Below are positions 28,703 to 36,936 of a DNA stretch of 64,000 bases, piece after piece. Both the position numbers and the translations under genes were made by a program. Origin of the DNA: Candidatus Accumulibacter aalborgensis (GTDB taxonomy: Bacteria; Pseudomonadota; Gammaproteobacteria; Burkholderiales; Rhodocyclaceae). A model generated the notes under the pieces. It did no database searches and was not told where the DNA came from. It saw nothing but the letters and a program-made list of their open reading frames with translations. Location of the stretch: positions 124,001-188,000 of the forward strand of contig NZ_FLQX01000094.1 in the NCBI RefSeq assembly GCF_900089955.1. Direction: 5' to 3'. How positions within the stretch are numbered: the first letter of the stretch is position 1; every line of letters begins with the position of its first letter.

Positions 28703-29641
28703 CTAGAACATATCCATATTCACGCACAGCCGGTTGCCGCCGGTTTCGCGCGCGCTGGCGAGCAGTGACTGGACGCGCTCGATCAGCGCCCCGGCGTCCT
28801 CGCCGGTGTATTCGGTCACTCCGCCGCTGATCGTCAGCCAGGGCTCGTGGATGTGCGAATCGTTTGCCTCGCTCGAATCCATCAAATGACTCGCTTCAAC
28901 GGCTTCACGTAAACGCTCCAGCCCCACCATGGCCTCATTGACACGCACATTGGGCAGGATCAGCAGGAACTGATCCTCGCCGAACCGGCCGATCATGTCG
29001 AACTCACGCAGGCTCCCGGCCAGCAGTCGGCCCAGGTCGGCGAGCAACTGCTGGCGAGCTTGCCCTGCGTCCGCTATCCCTCCCCCGGACGAGTTGTCGA
29101 TGGCCAGCAAGGAGAGGGCGAAAGGTGTGCCGTAACGCTGAGCACGGCGACTCTCGTCATCGAGCAGGAGGAGAATATGGCGCTGGTTGAAAACCCCGGT
29201 GAGCGGGTCGTGCGTGGGCAGTTGGCAGCCTTCGCTCGCCAGGCGCGTGTCCCGAGTCAGGTCGGCAAGCGTCACTAGAACACGCCGCAGGCTGCCGTCG
29301 TCGGCAAAGACCGGAAAGGCACTGGCCTTGTACCAGGTACTTGACCGCGACTGCTCGTGCCTGATCCCGATGGCGCGCTGGCGCAGCGGTTCGTGAGTCA
29401 TCACGACCTGCATTTCGGGGCGTTCTTGGTCGGCCAGGGGGCGCCCATTTTCGTCCTCCCACAGGGTCGGCGTCGAGCCGAGAAAGACGCCGGCCTGCGT
29501 ATTGCTCTGTTGCAGCGCTCCGTTGGCAGCGAAGACGAGGAGCCCGATGCTCAGGCTGTCGAGCAACTCGGCATAACGCCCTATTTCTGCGTCATCGGCA
29601 CGCAGATCGACGAGCGGCAGGCGGTTTTGGCTATTGAGCAT
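28703..29641 (-). CDS. PAS-GGDEF protein with degenerate active site
   Basis: The 312-residue protein has an N-terminal PAS domain (YAELLDSLSIGLLVFAANGAL to LTRDTRLASEG). A GGDEF domain follows (HDPLTGVFNQRHILLLLDDESRRAQ). The signature loop reads RFGEDQF instead of RxGGDEF, so the second glycine and the glutamate are altered and diguanylate cyclase activity is doubtful. It may instead bind GTP or act as a scaffold. The start is uncertain: ATGs at 29725 and 29716 are in frame, but none has a good ribosome site, and homology begins after 29641. Confidence 0.85.
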   Translation of the reverse strand: MLNSQNRLPLVDLRADDAEIGRYAELLDSLSIGLLVFAANGALQQSNTQAGVFLGSTPTLWEDENGRPLADQERPEMQVVMTHEPLRQRAIGIRHEQSRSSTWYKASAFPVFADDGSLRRVLVTLADLTRDTRLASEGCQLPTHDPLTGVFNQRHILLLLDDESRRAQRYGTPFALSLLAIDNSSGGGIADAGQARQQLLADLGRLLAGSLREFDMIGRFGEDQFLLILPNVRVNEAMVGLERLREAVEASHLMDSSEANDSHIHEPWLTISGGVTEYTGEDAGALIERVQSLLASARETGGNRLCVNMDMF

Positions 29642-29725
29642 CAGTGGGAGCGCACGGAAGGACCTCGGAATCTTAGCCCAGAACTCGGCGAGACAGCCGC
29701 CGAAAGAGCATCTCATACAAATCAT

Positions 29726-29759
29726 GAATGCCGCCCGGCGTGTTGCCGGGGCGGCGTTC
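29726..29759 (-). terminator. Hairpin at the end of the sulfhydrylase gene
   Basis: GAATGCCGCCCGGC and GCCGGGGCGGCGTTC pair around the loop GTGTT, with one wobble and one bulge, overlapping the stop of the upstream minus-strand gene. The tract that follows (ATGATTTGT) is only moderately T-rich. Confidence 0.5.
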
Positions 29760-31041
29760 AGGCGGCCGCCAGCGCCTGTTCCAGATCGGCGATCAGATCA
29801 TCAATATGTTCGATACCGATCGACAGCCGAATCATTTCCTCGGAGACGCCCGCCCTGGCCAGTTCGGCCGCCGCCAGTTGGCGGTGGGTGGTCGACGCCG
29901 GGTGGCAGGCGAGCGACTTGCTGTCGCCGATGTTGACCAGCCGGGTGAACAGCCCTAGCGCGTCCTGGAAGCGCGCACCGGCTACCGATCCGCTGCAGTC
30001 GGTCCCTTTGACGCCAAAGGTGAGAATGCCGGAAGCCTTGCCGCCCATGTACTTCTGCACCAGGGCGTGGTCCGCATGGTCAGCCAGCCCGGCGTAATTG
30101 ACCCAGGCAACCTTGGCGTGGCCCTGCAGATAGGTGGCAATTCTTTCCGTGTTGCTGCAGATGCGGTCCATGCGCAGCGGTAGCGTCTCCAGCCCCTGCA
30201 GGATCAGGAAGGCGTTGAACGGCGAGATCGCGGCACCCATGTTGCGCAGCGGCACCACACGAGCACGCCCGATGTACGCCGCCGGACCCAGCGCTTCGGT
30301 GTACACGACGCCGTGGTAGGAAACGTCAGGCTCGTTGAGGCGCTTGAATTTCACTTTGTGTTCGGCCCAGGGAAAACGGCCGCTATCGACGATCATGCCG
30401 CCGATCGAGTTGCCGTGACCGCCAATGTACTTGGTCAGCGAGTGGACGACGATGTCGGCACCGTGTTCGAACGGGCGGCACAGGTAAGGCGAGGGAACGG
30501 TGTTGTCGACGATCAGCGGCACGCCGTGCCGGTGCGCGATCTCGGCGAGTTTCTCGAAGTCGGTGACGTTGCCCAGCGGATTACCGACCGATTCGCAGAA
30601 GAGCGCCTTGGTCTGGCCATCGATCAGCTTCTCGAAGCTTGCCGGATCGGCGTGGTTGGCAAAGCGGGTGTTGATGCCGTACTGCGGCAGCGTGTGGGCG
30701 AAGAGGTTGTAGGTGCCACCGTAGAGAGTCGACGCCGAGACGATGTTGTCGCCCGCTTCGGCGATCGTCTGGATGGCGTAGGTGATCGCCGCCTGTCCGC
30801 TGGCCAGGGCCAGCCCGCCGATGCCGCCTTCGAGCGCGGCAACGCGCTTCTCGAGGACATCCTGCGTCGGGTTCATGATCCGCGTGTAGATGTTGCCGGC
30901 CACCTTGAGGTCGAACAGGTCAGCCCCGTGCTGCGTGCTGTCGAAGGCATACGAGGTGGTCTGGTAGATCGGTACGGCGACTGCCTTGGTCGTCGGTTCC
31001 GGGCTGTAGCCGGCGTGGACGGCGAGCGTTTCAAGTTTCAT
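29758..31041 (-). CDS. metY: O-acetylhomoserine aminocarboxypropyltransferase/sulfhydrylase
   Basis: Cys/Met-metabolism PLP enzyme making homocysteine from O-acetylhomoserine and sulfide. The 427-residue length is typical of MetY rather than MetB/MetC (about 380-400). Signatures are MKLETLAVHAGYSPEPTTKA, VPIYQTTSYAF, ASGQAAI, NTVPSPYLCRPFEHGADIVV and the PLP lysine in HSLTKYIGGHGNSIGG. No SAM riboswitch is seen; the gap to zapE upstream is only 51 bases, so the two may be cotranscribed. Confidence 0.95.
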   Translation of the reverse strand: MKLETLAVHAGYSPEPTTKAVAVPIYQTTSYAFDSTQHGADLFDLKVAGNIYTRIMNPTQDVLEKRVAALEGGIGGLALASGQAAITYAIQTIAEAGDNIVSASTLYGGTYNLFAHTLPQYGINTRFANHADPASFEKLIDGQTKALFCESVGNPLGNVTDFEKLAEIAHRHGVPLIVDNTVPSPYLCRPFEHGADIVVHSLTKYIGGHGNSIGGMIVDSGRFPWAEHKVKFKRLNEPDVSYHGVVYTEALGPAAYIGRARVVPLRNMGAAISPFNAFLILQGLETLPLRMDRICSNTERIATYLQGHAKVAWVNYAGLADHADHALVQKYMGGKASGILTFGVKGTDCSGSVAGARFQDALGLFTRLVNIGDSKSLACHPASTTHRQLAAAELARAGVSEEMIRLSIGIEHIDDLIADLEQALAAA

Positions 31042-31092
31042 GCAGCATCTCCCTGGTTGGTTGGCGCGGTGTTGGCAACGGGTAGCGTCCGA

Positions 31093-32205
31093 TCAGGACA
31101 AGTGTGGCAGCCCGAGATACGCGCGCGAACGCATCTCGGTCAGCCGACTGGCGGTGCGAAAGAATTCGCTGGCCTGCGTGCCCTGTGTGTAAAGCCCTTC
31201 CGGAGCACAGTCGGCGGTGGCAATCAGCTTGACTTTGTGATCATAAAAGACGTCGACCAGCCAGGTGAAGCGCCGCGCCTCGGATGACATGCTGGCCGAC
31301 ATCTTTGGAATCTCCGACAACAGCACCGTATGATAGCTCCGCGCCAGTTCGAGGTAGTCGTTCTGCGAGCGGGGGCCGGCGCACAATCCCTTGAAATCGA
31401 ACCAGATGACGCCGTGGCCTCGGCGCAGCGTCGGGATCTCGCGGCCAAGAACCGCGACGCTGCCGGCCGACTCGCCCTCGCCGCCGGCCATGGCGGCGAA
31501 GTAGTCGGCCATTTTCAGCTCGGCAGCGGCGTCGGCCGGAGAGTGGAAGATCTCGACCTGTTCGAGCGTCCGCAGCCGGTAGTCGACACCGGCATCGATC
31601 TCCAGCACGTCAAGCCGTGACTTGATCAGGGCGATCGTCGGCAGGAAGGCCTCGCGCTGCAGGCCGTTCGGATAGAGCTTCTCGGGCGGGTAATTGGACG
31701 TCATCACGAACACCACTCCTCTGGCAAAAAGCGCTTCGAGCAAGCGGCCGAGGATCATCGCATCGGCAATGTCCGAGACATGAAACTCGTCGAAGCACAG
31801 CAGGCGTACCGCGCTGGCGATGCGCTCGGCAACGCGGAGCAGCGGATCGCTCTCGCCCTTCAGTTCGTTCAACTGACGATGCACATCGTGCATGAAGGCA
31901 TGAAAATGAACCCGACGCTTGCGACGGTAAGGTACGGAGTCGAAAAAGCAGTCCATCAGGAAGCTCTTGCCGCGCCCTACCCCACCCCAGAAATAGACGC
32001 CACGCGGCAGTTCCGGAGGAGCAAAGAAGCGGCGCAGGGTGCTGCGACGGCCGACCTTGAACGACAGCAGCGCATAGTACAGCCGCTGCAGACGCTCGGC
32101 GGCCGTGCGCTGCGCGGCGTCGGCCGTGAAATGACGCGCCGCAAGTACGCCCTCGTAGGCGTCGAGCATGCCACGCTCGGGAACCCGGAGAATTCTGTGA
32201 GGCAT
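31093..32205 (-). CDS. zapE: Cell division ATPase ZapE (AFG1-like)
   Basis: AFG1/ZapE-family P-loop ATPase of 370 residues. In E. coli it associates with the Z-ring during constriction under stress. PRGVYFWGGVGRGKSFLMD contains Walker A, FHAFMHDVHRQL follows, then LLCFDEFHVSDIADAMILGRLLEALF with Walker B, FVMTSNYPPEKLYPNGLQRE and the C-terminal RFTWLVDVFYDHKVKL. The start at 32205 follows AGGAAGGAA; upstream in-frame codons lack this. Confidence 0.93.
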   Translation of the reverse strand: MPHRILRVPERGMLDAYEGVLAARHFTADAAQRTAAERLQRLYYALLSFKVGRRSTLRRFFAPPELPRGVYFWGGVGRGKSFLMDCFFDSVPYRRKRRVHFHAFMHDVHRQLNELKGESDPLLRVAERIASAVRLLCFDEFHVSDIADAMILGRLLEALFARGVVFVMTSNYPPEKLYPNGLQREAFLPTIALIKSRLDVLEIDAGVDYRLRTLEQVEIFHSPADAAAELKMADYFAAMAGGEGESAGSVAVLGREIPTLRRGHGVIWFDFKGLCAGPRSQNDYLELARSYHTVLLSEIPKMSASMSSEARRFTWLVDVFYDHKVKLIATADCAPEGLYTQGTQASEFFRTASRLTEMRSRAYLGLPHLS

Positions 32206-32350
32206 CAGTTTCCTTCCTGTGCTCGGGGGAGATTCCTGGCCATTCGACCGGCGGGCGGGCAGGCAGATCGAAAACATCGCCTGCATCGCGCCACCCACGG
32301 CCGGTCGCAACGATGCCGACATTCTAAACCATCGCTGGCGTGACTGACAT

Positions 32351-32377
32351 CGTTGGGGTGAGCAACGAACGCCAACG
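32351..32377. repeat. REP-like hairpin element (GAGCAACGA loop)
   Basis: CGTTGGGGT and ACGCCAACG pair with one mismatch around GAGCAACGA. It lies between the divergent zapE end and pxpA end region and belongs to the same hairpin type as 35049-35071 and 61193-61232. Confidence 0.6.
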
Positions 32378-32393
32378 AGCTGGGCGCCTGAGG

Positions 32394-33179
32394 TCAGTCC
32401 AACGACGCCTGCAGCACCGCAGGGAGCGGCAACAGACTGACGCCCGAGGCCAGCAGCGAAGCACGAATGGCAGTCGCCACGGCAAGCGCCTGTGGTCCGT
32501 CGCCGTGCACGCAGATGCTGTGAAACTCAGTACGGATCAGCCGCCCGCTGGCGGTGACGATGCCACCCGCGGCGACCATGCGCGCGACATGGGTGACACA
32601 TTCGTCGGCGTTGTGCAAAACTGCACCCAACTGGCTGCGCGGGACCAGGCGACCCGCGTCGGTATACGTCCGGTCAGCGAATACCTCGGCCGCCACCGTC
32701 AACCCCGCCGCCTCACCGGCCTGCGCGAGCTTCGACAAGGCGGGCGCCAGCAGGATGAGCGCCGGGTCATAAGCGCAAATGGCCGACACCACGCTGCTCG
32801 CCAGCGCCGCATCCTCGCAGGCCATGTTGTTCAGCGCGCCGTGCGGCTTGACGTGCGTCAATCGCCCACCTTCGGCTTGCGCCATACCGTTCAGCGCGCC
32901 GATCTGATAGATCAGCATCGCTTCCAGGTCGGCGGGAGGTAATTGCATGGCCCGCCGCCCGAAGCCCTGCAGGTCGGGAAACGACGGATGCGCGCCCAGG
33001 CTGACACCGGCAGCGAGCGCCTGGCGAACCGTACGGCGCATGACCAGCGGATCGCCGGCATGGAAGCCGCAGGCGATGTTGGCGGCGCCGACGATGCGCA
33101 GCAACTCGGCGTCACTGCCCATCTCCCAGGCGCCAAAGCTTTCGCCGAGATCAGCGTTGAGATTGATCCTGCGCGCCAT
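32394..33179 (-). CDS. pxpA: 5-oxoprolinase subunit A (LamB/YcsF family)
   Basis: One of three subunits of the prokaryotic ATP-dependent 5-oxoprolinase, which opens 5-oxo-L-proline (pyroglutamate) to glutamate. The 261-residue protein shows INLNADLGESFGAW, IACGFHAGDP, SLGAHPSFPDLQGFGRR, HVKPHGALNN, EVFADRTYTDAGRLVPR and ICVHGDGPQAL. Tandem ATGs lie at 33182 and 33179; the second is better spaced from GGGAGG. It is last in the order pxpB-pxpC-pxpA, all overlapping. The open frame extending upstream to 34445 is not used. Confidence 0.95.
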   Translation of the reverse strand: MARRINLNADLGESFGAWEMGSDAELLRIVGAANIACGFHAGDPLVMRRTVRQALAAGVSLGAHPSFPDLQGFGRRAMQLPPADLEAMLIYQIGALNGMAQAEGGRLTHVKPHGALNNMACEDAALASSVVSAICAYDPALILLAPALSKLAQAGEAAGLTVAAEVFADRTYTDAGRLVPRSQLGAVLHNADECVTHVARMVAAGGIVTASGRLIRTEFHSICVHGDGPQALAVATAIRASLLASGVSLLPLPAVLQASLD

Positions 33180-34258
33180 CATTCCTCCCGCAGTGAAATG
33201 TCGATCGGCGCCACCGCGCCGTCCACCGCCCGCGCATCGACGACGCCGCTGACCAGATTGGCGACGTAGATCGCCTGCAGATCGACACCCCCCGGTTCCG
33301 CAAGCGGACCGATGTCGGCGATCATCGCGCGTAGCGCCGCCTCCCTCACCCGCGCCGCCAACTCGGCGGCAGCCACCGAGATCGCGGTAAAGCGGACTCG
33401 CTGCCCCGGCGCCATCACCGCCAGCCGCGGCAGGTCGGCCGAGATCACCGTCGCGATCTTCGGATAGCCGCCGGCGGTCTGACCGTCGGCAAGGAGAACG
33501 ATCGGCAGCCCCTGGCCCGGCACCTGAATCGAGCCAGGGACGGTCGCATCGGAGGTGATCTCGGCGCCCTTGTCGGGACGATGCCTGAGCAACGGGCCAT
33601 CGAGTCGCATTCCCATGCGATCGGCTGCCGGTGAAACCTGGTAAGCCGCACTGAGAAAATGTTCGATCGACGGGGCATCGAAGTAATCGTCCTGCGGCCC
33701 CAAGACAACGCGAATCGGCGCAGCTTCCACAGGCGGCAAGGTGCGCAGCGTGCGCAAAATCCTCTCTCCGCCGCTGTACGCCACCACGGACAGGCGTGCG
33801 CCGGCCGCCAGCAAGCGGCCGTCCAGGCCACCGAGGCCGGCACGGGCGTAGGTCGACGCGCTGCCCAACACCCGCGGCACACGGATGCCCGCCAGGGCGA
33901 GATAGCCCACCCGGCACTGTACCGGCATCCCGCAGCGCAGCGTCTCGCCCGGCGCCAGCATCAGGCTGCGCCAGGAGTCTACGCGGCGCGGCTCGCCGGC
34001 GCCGACCACCTCGGCCGAGAAATGACCTGAAAATGCGAGGTGCACCGGCGATGCCAGGGCGCGAACAGACAAACCGCCGGCCAGGAATTCGATCGCCGGC
34101 GCATCCTGGGCGTTGCCCAGCAAGGCATTGGCCAGGCGTAGCCAGCCGGGCTCCAGCGCTCCGGCGCGCGGCACGCCCAGTCTGCGCAAGCCCGGGCGAC
34201 CCAGATCCTGGATCGAGGCCATTGCCCCAGCGCTGACGATTTCGAGCAAAGCGCTCAT
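33179..34258 (-). CDS. pxpC: 5-oxoprolinase subunit C (biotin-dependent carboxylase-like domain)
   Basis: KipA/AHS2-domain protein of 359 residues. SALLEIVSAGAMASIQDLGRPG is at the start, GVPRAGALEPGWLRLANALLGN follows, then the central VVLGPQDDYF and the C-terminal GQTAGGYPKIATVISADLPRLAQ-like segment. It pairs with PxpB in a cyclophilin-like complex. It overlaps pxpB by four bases and pxpA by a few bases. Confidence 0.95.
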   Translation of the reverse strand: MSALLEIVSAGAMASIQDLGRPGLRRLGVPRAGALEPGWLRLANALLGNAQDAPAIEFLAGGLSVRALASPVHLAFSGHFSAEVVGAGEPRRVDSWRSLMLAPGETLRCGMPVQCRVGYLALAGIRVPRVLGSASTYARAGLGGLDGRLLAAGARLSVVAYSGGERILRTLRTLPPVEAAPIRVVLGPQDDYFDAPSIEHFLSAAYQVSPAADRMGMRLDGPLLRHRPDKGAEITSDATVPGSIQVPGQGLPIVLLADGQTAGGYPKIATVISADLPRLAVMAPGQRVRFTAISVAAAELAARVREAALRAMIADIGPLAEPGGVDLQAIYVANLVSGVVDARAVDGAVAPIDISLREE

Positions 34259-35025
34259 CGCACGGTCTGATCACCGCCGACCAGGAAGGAGATCGGCGGC
34301 AACGGCGACCTGCGCGTCGTCTCCTGCTCGGCGACCAGCGACGCGTACTCGGCCTCGCCGACCGCGCGAAAGCTGACGCGGTCGCCGGGCAGCAGCAGCG
34401 CCGCCTGCTGCCAGGCGGCAGAGAACAGCGGCACCGGACAGGCACCGATCAGATGCCAGCCGCCAGGGCTCGGCCAGGGGTAGATCGCGGTCAGCGTGCC
34501 GGCCGTCGCCACACTGCCGGCCGGGACACGCAGGCGCGGCTCGCTGCGGCGCGGCCTGGAAAGCACGGCCGGCAGATCGCCCATGAAGGCAAAACCGGGC
34601 AGAAAACCAAGCATGTAGACCTCGTAGGTACAGCTCGCATGCAAGCGAATCACCTCGGCCGGCGGCAGACCACAGGCGACCGCCAGGTCCGCCAGATCAG
34701 GTCCGCAGCCGGCGATCTGGTCGCCATAGCAGACCGGCAGTTGCCACTGCCGACCCACACGCCTGCTGGCCCCTGCGGACGACGAAATGGCGGCGCGGAT
34801 TGCCGGTTCGATTTCCGCCCGCGAGGTGAGCAGAGGATCGTAGATGACCGTCAGAGAACGGAAGGTGGGCACCGTTTCGACGACGCCATGCAGGCCACCC
34901 TTGCCTATCGCCTGCGCCAGGGCCTCGTCGAGCGCGGCCACCGTAGCCAGCAAGCGGCGATCGACGCGGTCGCCAAACTCGATGGTCAGCGCCGTATCGC
35001 CAGCGTTGAGGATGCGAAACGTCAT
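34255..35025 (-). CDS. pxpB: 5-oxoprolinase subunit B
   Basis: KipI/AHS1-domain protein of 256 residues. It shows ILNAGDTALTIEFGDRVD at the N-terminus, RSLTVIYDPLLTS, PVCYGDQIAGCGPDLADLA, the hallmark YEVYMLGFLPGFAFMGDLP and TAIYPWPSPGGWHLIGACPV. It heads the pxpBCA operon. In Bacillus the equivalent proteins modulate the sporulation kinase KinA, but the presence of pxpA in the same operon supports the oxoprolinase role. Confidence 0.95.
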   Translation of the reverse strand: MTFRILNAGDTALTIEFGDRVDRRLLATVAALDEALAQAIGKGGLHGVVETVPTFRSLTVIYDPLLTSRAEIEPAIRAAISSSAGASRRVGRQWQLPVCYGDQIAGCGPDLADLAVACGLPPAEVIRLHASCTYEVYMLGFLPGFAFMGDLPAVLSRPRRSEPRLRVPAGSVATAGTLTAIYPWPSPGGWHLIGACPVPLFSAAWQQAALLLPGDRVSFRAVGEAEYASLVAEQETTRRSPLPPISFLVGGDQTVR

Positions 35026-35048
35026 GCCACCTTGCCTCCACCCGTAGC

Positions 35049-35071
35049 TTGGGGTGAGGAACGAACCCCAA
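35049..35071. repeat. REP-like hairpin element (GAGGAACGA loop)
   Basis: TTGGGGT and ACCCCAA pair perfectly around GAGGAACGA, preceded by CCCGTAGC. It lies between pxpB and queD and is a clean copy of the hairpin type also seen at 32351 and 61193. Confidence 0.7.
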
Positions 35072-35144
35072 CATTGTCCATGCGGAATGACATTGGTCTT
35101 CCTTGGTCACCCCGGCCGACGACGATCCTGAGTCCGACAGCCGC

Positions 35145-35588
35145 CTAGCCTCGAATCGCCTCCGCCCAGCAATTGGGTGTTTCGTAGAGACGCAAGCGCT
35201 CGAGACACAAGTGATTGGCGTAGGTATCACGATAGACGGCATCGAGAATCGCGAACGCTCTCTGAGCCAGGTTTTCGGCGGTCGGCACGCAATCGAGCAG
35301 GACCGTCTTGTGCGCCGGCAGCGAGGCGAGAAAAGCGACGATCGGCGAATCACCCTCCCAGACCAGGAAGGCGTGATCCCATACATCGACCAGGTGCTGC
35401 CTGGCCAGTGCCTTGACTTCCGAAAAATCCATCACCATCCCGTTGGCCGGGTCGCCCGCCTGCCGGATGATGTCGCCGGCAAGCGTAATCTCGAGCGCAT
35501 AGCGATGACCGTGCAAATGACGGCACTGGCTCCTGTGGTCGGGAATGCGGTGGCCGGCGTCGAACTCGAGGCGGCGGGTGATAAGCAT
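35145..35588 (-). CDS. queD: 6-carboxytetrahydropterin synthase QueD-like
   Basis: Converts dihydroneopterin triphosphate to 6-carboxytetrahydropterin in queuosine synthesis. The 147-residue protein has the zinc histidines in EFDAGHRIPDH and HLHGH, and the catalytic cysteine just before (SQCRHLHGH). The DFSEVKALARQHLVDVWDH region and the C-terminal RLYETPNCWAEA glutamate are also present. The start at 35588 is where homology begins. No other queuosine gene or preQ1 riboswitch is seen nearby. Confidence 0.93.
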   Translation of the reverse strand: MLITRRLEFDAGHRIPDHRSQCRHLHGHRYALEITLAGDIIRQAGDPANGMVMDFSEVKALARQHLVDVWDHAFLVWEGDSPIVAFLASLPAHKTVLLDCVPTAENLAQRAFAILDAVYRDTYANHLCLERLRLYETPNCWAEAIRG

Positions 35589-35668
35589 CGGAAATGGGCG
35601 CGAAAGTGAGCGTCGATTATAGCACTGCCGTTCCTGGCTCTCCCGAGCACAAAGCGGCGCCGGACGAT

Positions 35669-36106
35669 TCACTCGCCGACGGTGATCGGCAGCGGCGCCA
35701 TCTCCTTGTAAAGCAGCGGCAGCGGCGGCTTTTGCGAGAGAGTAATGATCCGTGTTCCCGGCGGATAGATCAGGTGGTAGCACAGGAACATGTGCGCCTC
35801 CTCGCTGCCGAGAAGCAACTCCCACAAGGCCGTATAGCCGGGATGGCCGAGAACCTCCACTTCCTGGTAGTCGTGCCGGTTGAGCCGCACTGAGCGCTGG
35901 CGAAATTCCAGTTCAGGCTTCTTCGGGCCGAGCAGTTCGTGCATCAGGATGCGCCGAACCTCGGGCAGGACGATCATGCCAACGCAGTCTGCGCCCACCA
36001 GCCACTCGACCGCCCGGCCTTCGCCGCCGGGGTCCGGCAGATGGTCGCCGAAAGCCTGGCACCAACGCGGAAAGTAGGCCGTGTAGCGGCGAATGATCTT
36101 TTCCAT
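35669..36106 (-). CDS. Unrecognised protein at the end of the DUF1538/PII/CBS unit
   Basis: No family recognised. The 145-residue protein is soluble, without signal peptide or membrane segments, with an aromatic-rich N-terminus (IIRRYTAYFPRWCQAFGDHL). A central segment VGADCVGMIVLPEVRRILMHELLG and a C-terminal half with HMFLCYHLIYPPGTRIITLS follow. It starts 12 bases after the CBS gene, with GGGAGG in front, so it is probably the fourth gene of the same transcript and may belong to that system. Confidence 0.7.
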   Translation of the reverse strand: MEKIIRRYTAYFPRWCQAFGDHLPDPGGEGRAVEWLVGADCVGMIVLPEVRRILMHELLGPKKPELEFRQRSVRLNRHDYQEVEVLGHPGYTALWELLLGSEEAHMFLCYHLIYPPGTRIITLSQKPPLPLLYKEMAPLPITVGE

Positions 36107-36118
36107 GGCCTCCCGTAC

Positions 36119-36514
36119 CTAGTGATCGCGCAACGCACGTTCAATGAGACTGCTCACCACGTCGGTATCCGAAACGAAACCCTGCAGCTCGTTGTTATCG
36201 ATGACCAGCACTCGCTTTACCGAATACTCGATCATCAGCCGCGCCAGATAGCGGATTTCCAGGTGCTGTGAAACCTGCAGAGCGGGTTTCTGGGCGATGT
36301 CGTAGACATTGAGCAGGTCGATGTCGCCATCCTCGGCGATCACCGCTTTGGCGACGTCGCGATAGGCGATCAGCCCGTAGGCGTCGCCAGAATGGCGCTT
36401 CTCGACGACCAGCGAGCGGACGCCGCGCTCCTTCATCGTCATCAGCGCCTCGCGCACAGTGGCCATTGGGCTGATAGTGACGACATCCTTCTTCATGATT
36501 CCGGCAACCAACAT
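36119..36514 (-). CDS. Tandem CBS-domain protein
   Basis: A 131-residue protein made of two CBS domains. The first runs IMKKDVVTISPMATVREALMTM to LIAYRDVAKAVI. The second runs ALQVSQHLEIRYLARLMIEY to GFVSDTDVVSSL. CBS pairs bind AMP, ATP or SAM and report energy status. The start at 36514 follows AAGGAG. It lies between the PII-like gene (74 bases upstream) and the unknown gene (12 bases downstream), which suggests a regulator of the DUF1538 membrane protein. Confidence 0.9.
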   Translation of the reverse strand: MLVAGIMKKDVVTISPMATVREALMTMKERGVRSLVVEKRHSGDAYGLIAYRDVAKAVIAEDGDIDLLNVYDIAQKPALQVSQHLEIRYLARLMIEYSVKRVLVIDNNELQGFVSDTDVVSSLIERALRDH

Positions 36515-36588
36515 GGCAAGAACTCCTTCAGGCAATGATTGTGGTTGGCTACTCGACAGCGGACTCTCGGCTGATGGCCGAAGGTGGC

Positions 36589-36936
36589 TCACAGATCCTC
36601 TTCGACTTCGCGGCGAAATGCCTGCATCTGTGCCAGGCCGATGCCGACGACGCTGCCCAGCGGCAGCGAAAGAGCGAGACCACCGCCCGGCTCGTCGAGC
36701 TTCATCTCGATCTTGACCGCCCGCAGGATGCGCATCGACAGTTGCTTCTCGGCGATGCACAACAGCACCGACTCCTTGCGCTCGAGACCAAGACCGAGAA
36801 AGGTCTTGCGCTCATTGTGGCGCAGACCCTTGCCCTTGAGAATCGTCAGACCGGTAGCGCCGGCCTGCTTGAGAATGCCCACCGCGCGATTCTCGTCCTC
36901 GTCCGGGACGATCAGCACCACAGCAGAAAACTTCAT
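36589..36936 (-). CDS. PII-like signalling protein
   Basis: The 115-residue protein has the ferredoxin-like PII pattern (SAVVLIVPDEDENRAVGILKQAGATGLTIL, then a T-loop-like stretch with KGKGLRHNERKTFLGLGLERKESVLLCIAEK). It lacks the uridylylated tyrosine region of GlnB/GlnK. It overlaps the DUF1538 gene by four bases (ATGA), and PII-like proteins are regularly found beside DUF1538 proteins. By analogy with AmtB-GlnK and SbtA-SbtB it may gate the membrane protein in response to a nucleotide. Confidence 0.82.
   Translation of the reverse strand: MKFSAVVLIVPDEDENRAVGILKQAGATGLTILKGKGLRHNERKTFLGLGLERKESVLLCIAEKQLSMRILRAVKIEMKLDEPGGGLALSLPLGSVVGIGLAQMQAFRREVEEDL

Noticed and set aside
31042-31092. 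Searched for a SAM or SAH riboswitch in front of metY
   Set aside because: Only 51 bases separate zapE and metY and no riboswitch core is visible.
32394-34445. A 683-codon open frame covering pxpA and running backwards through pxpC
   Set aside because: Only its last 261 codons encode PxpA; the rest is antisense-free read-through in a different frame of pxpC with no protein-like composition.
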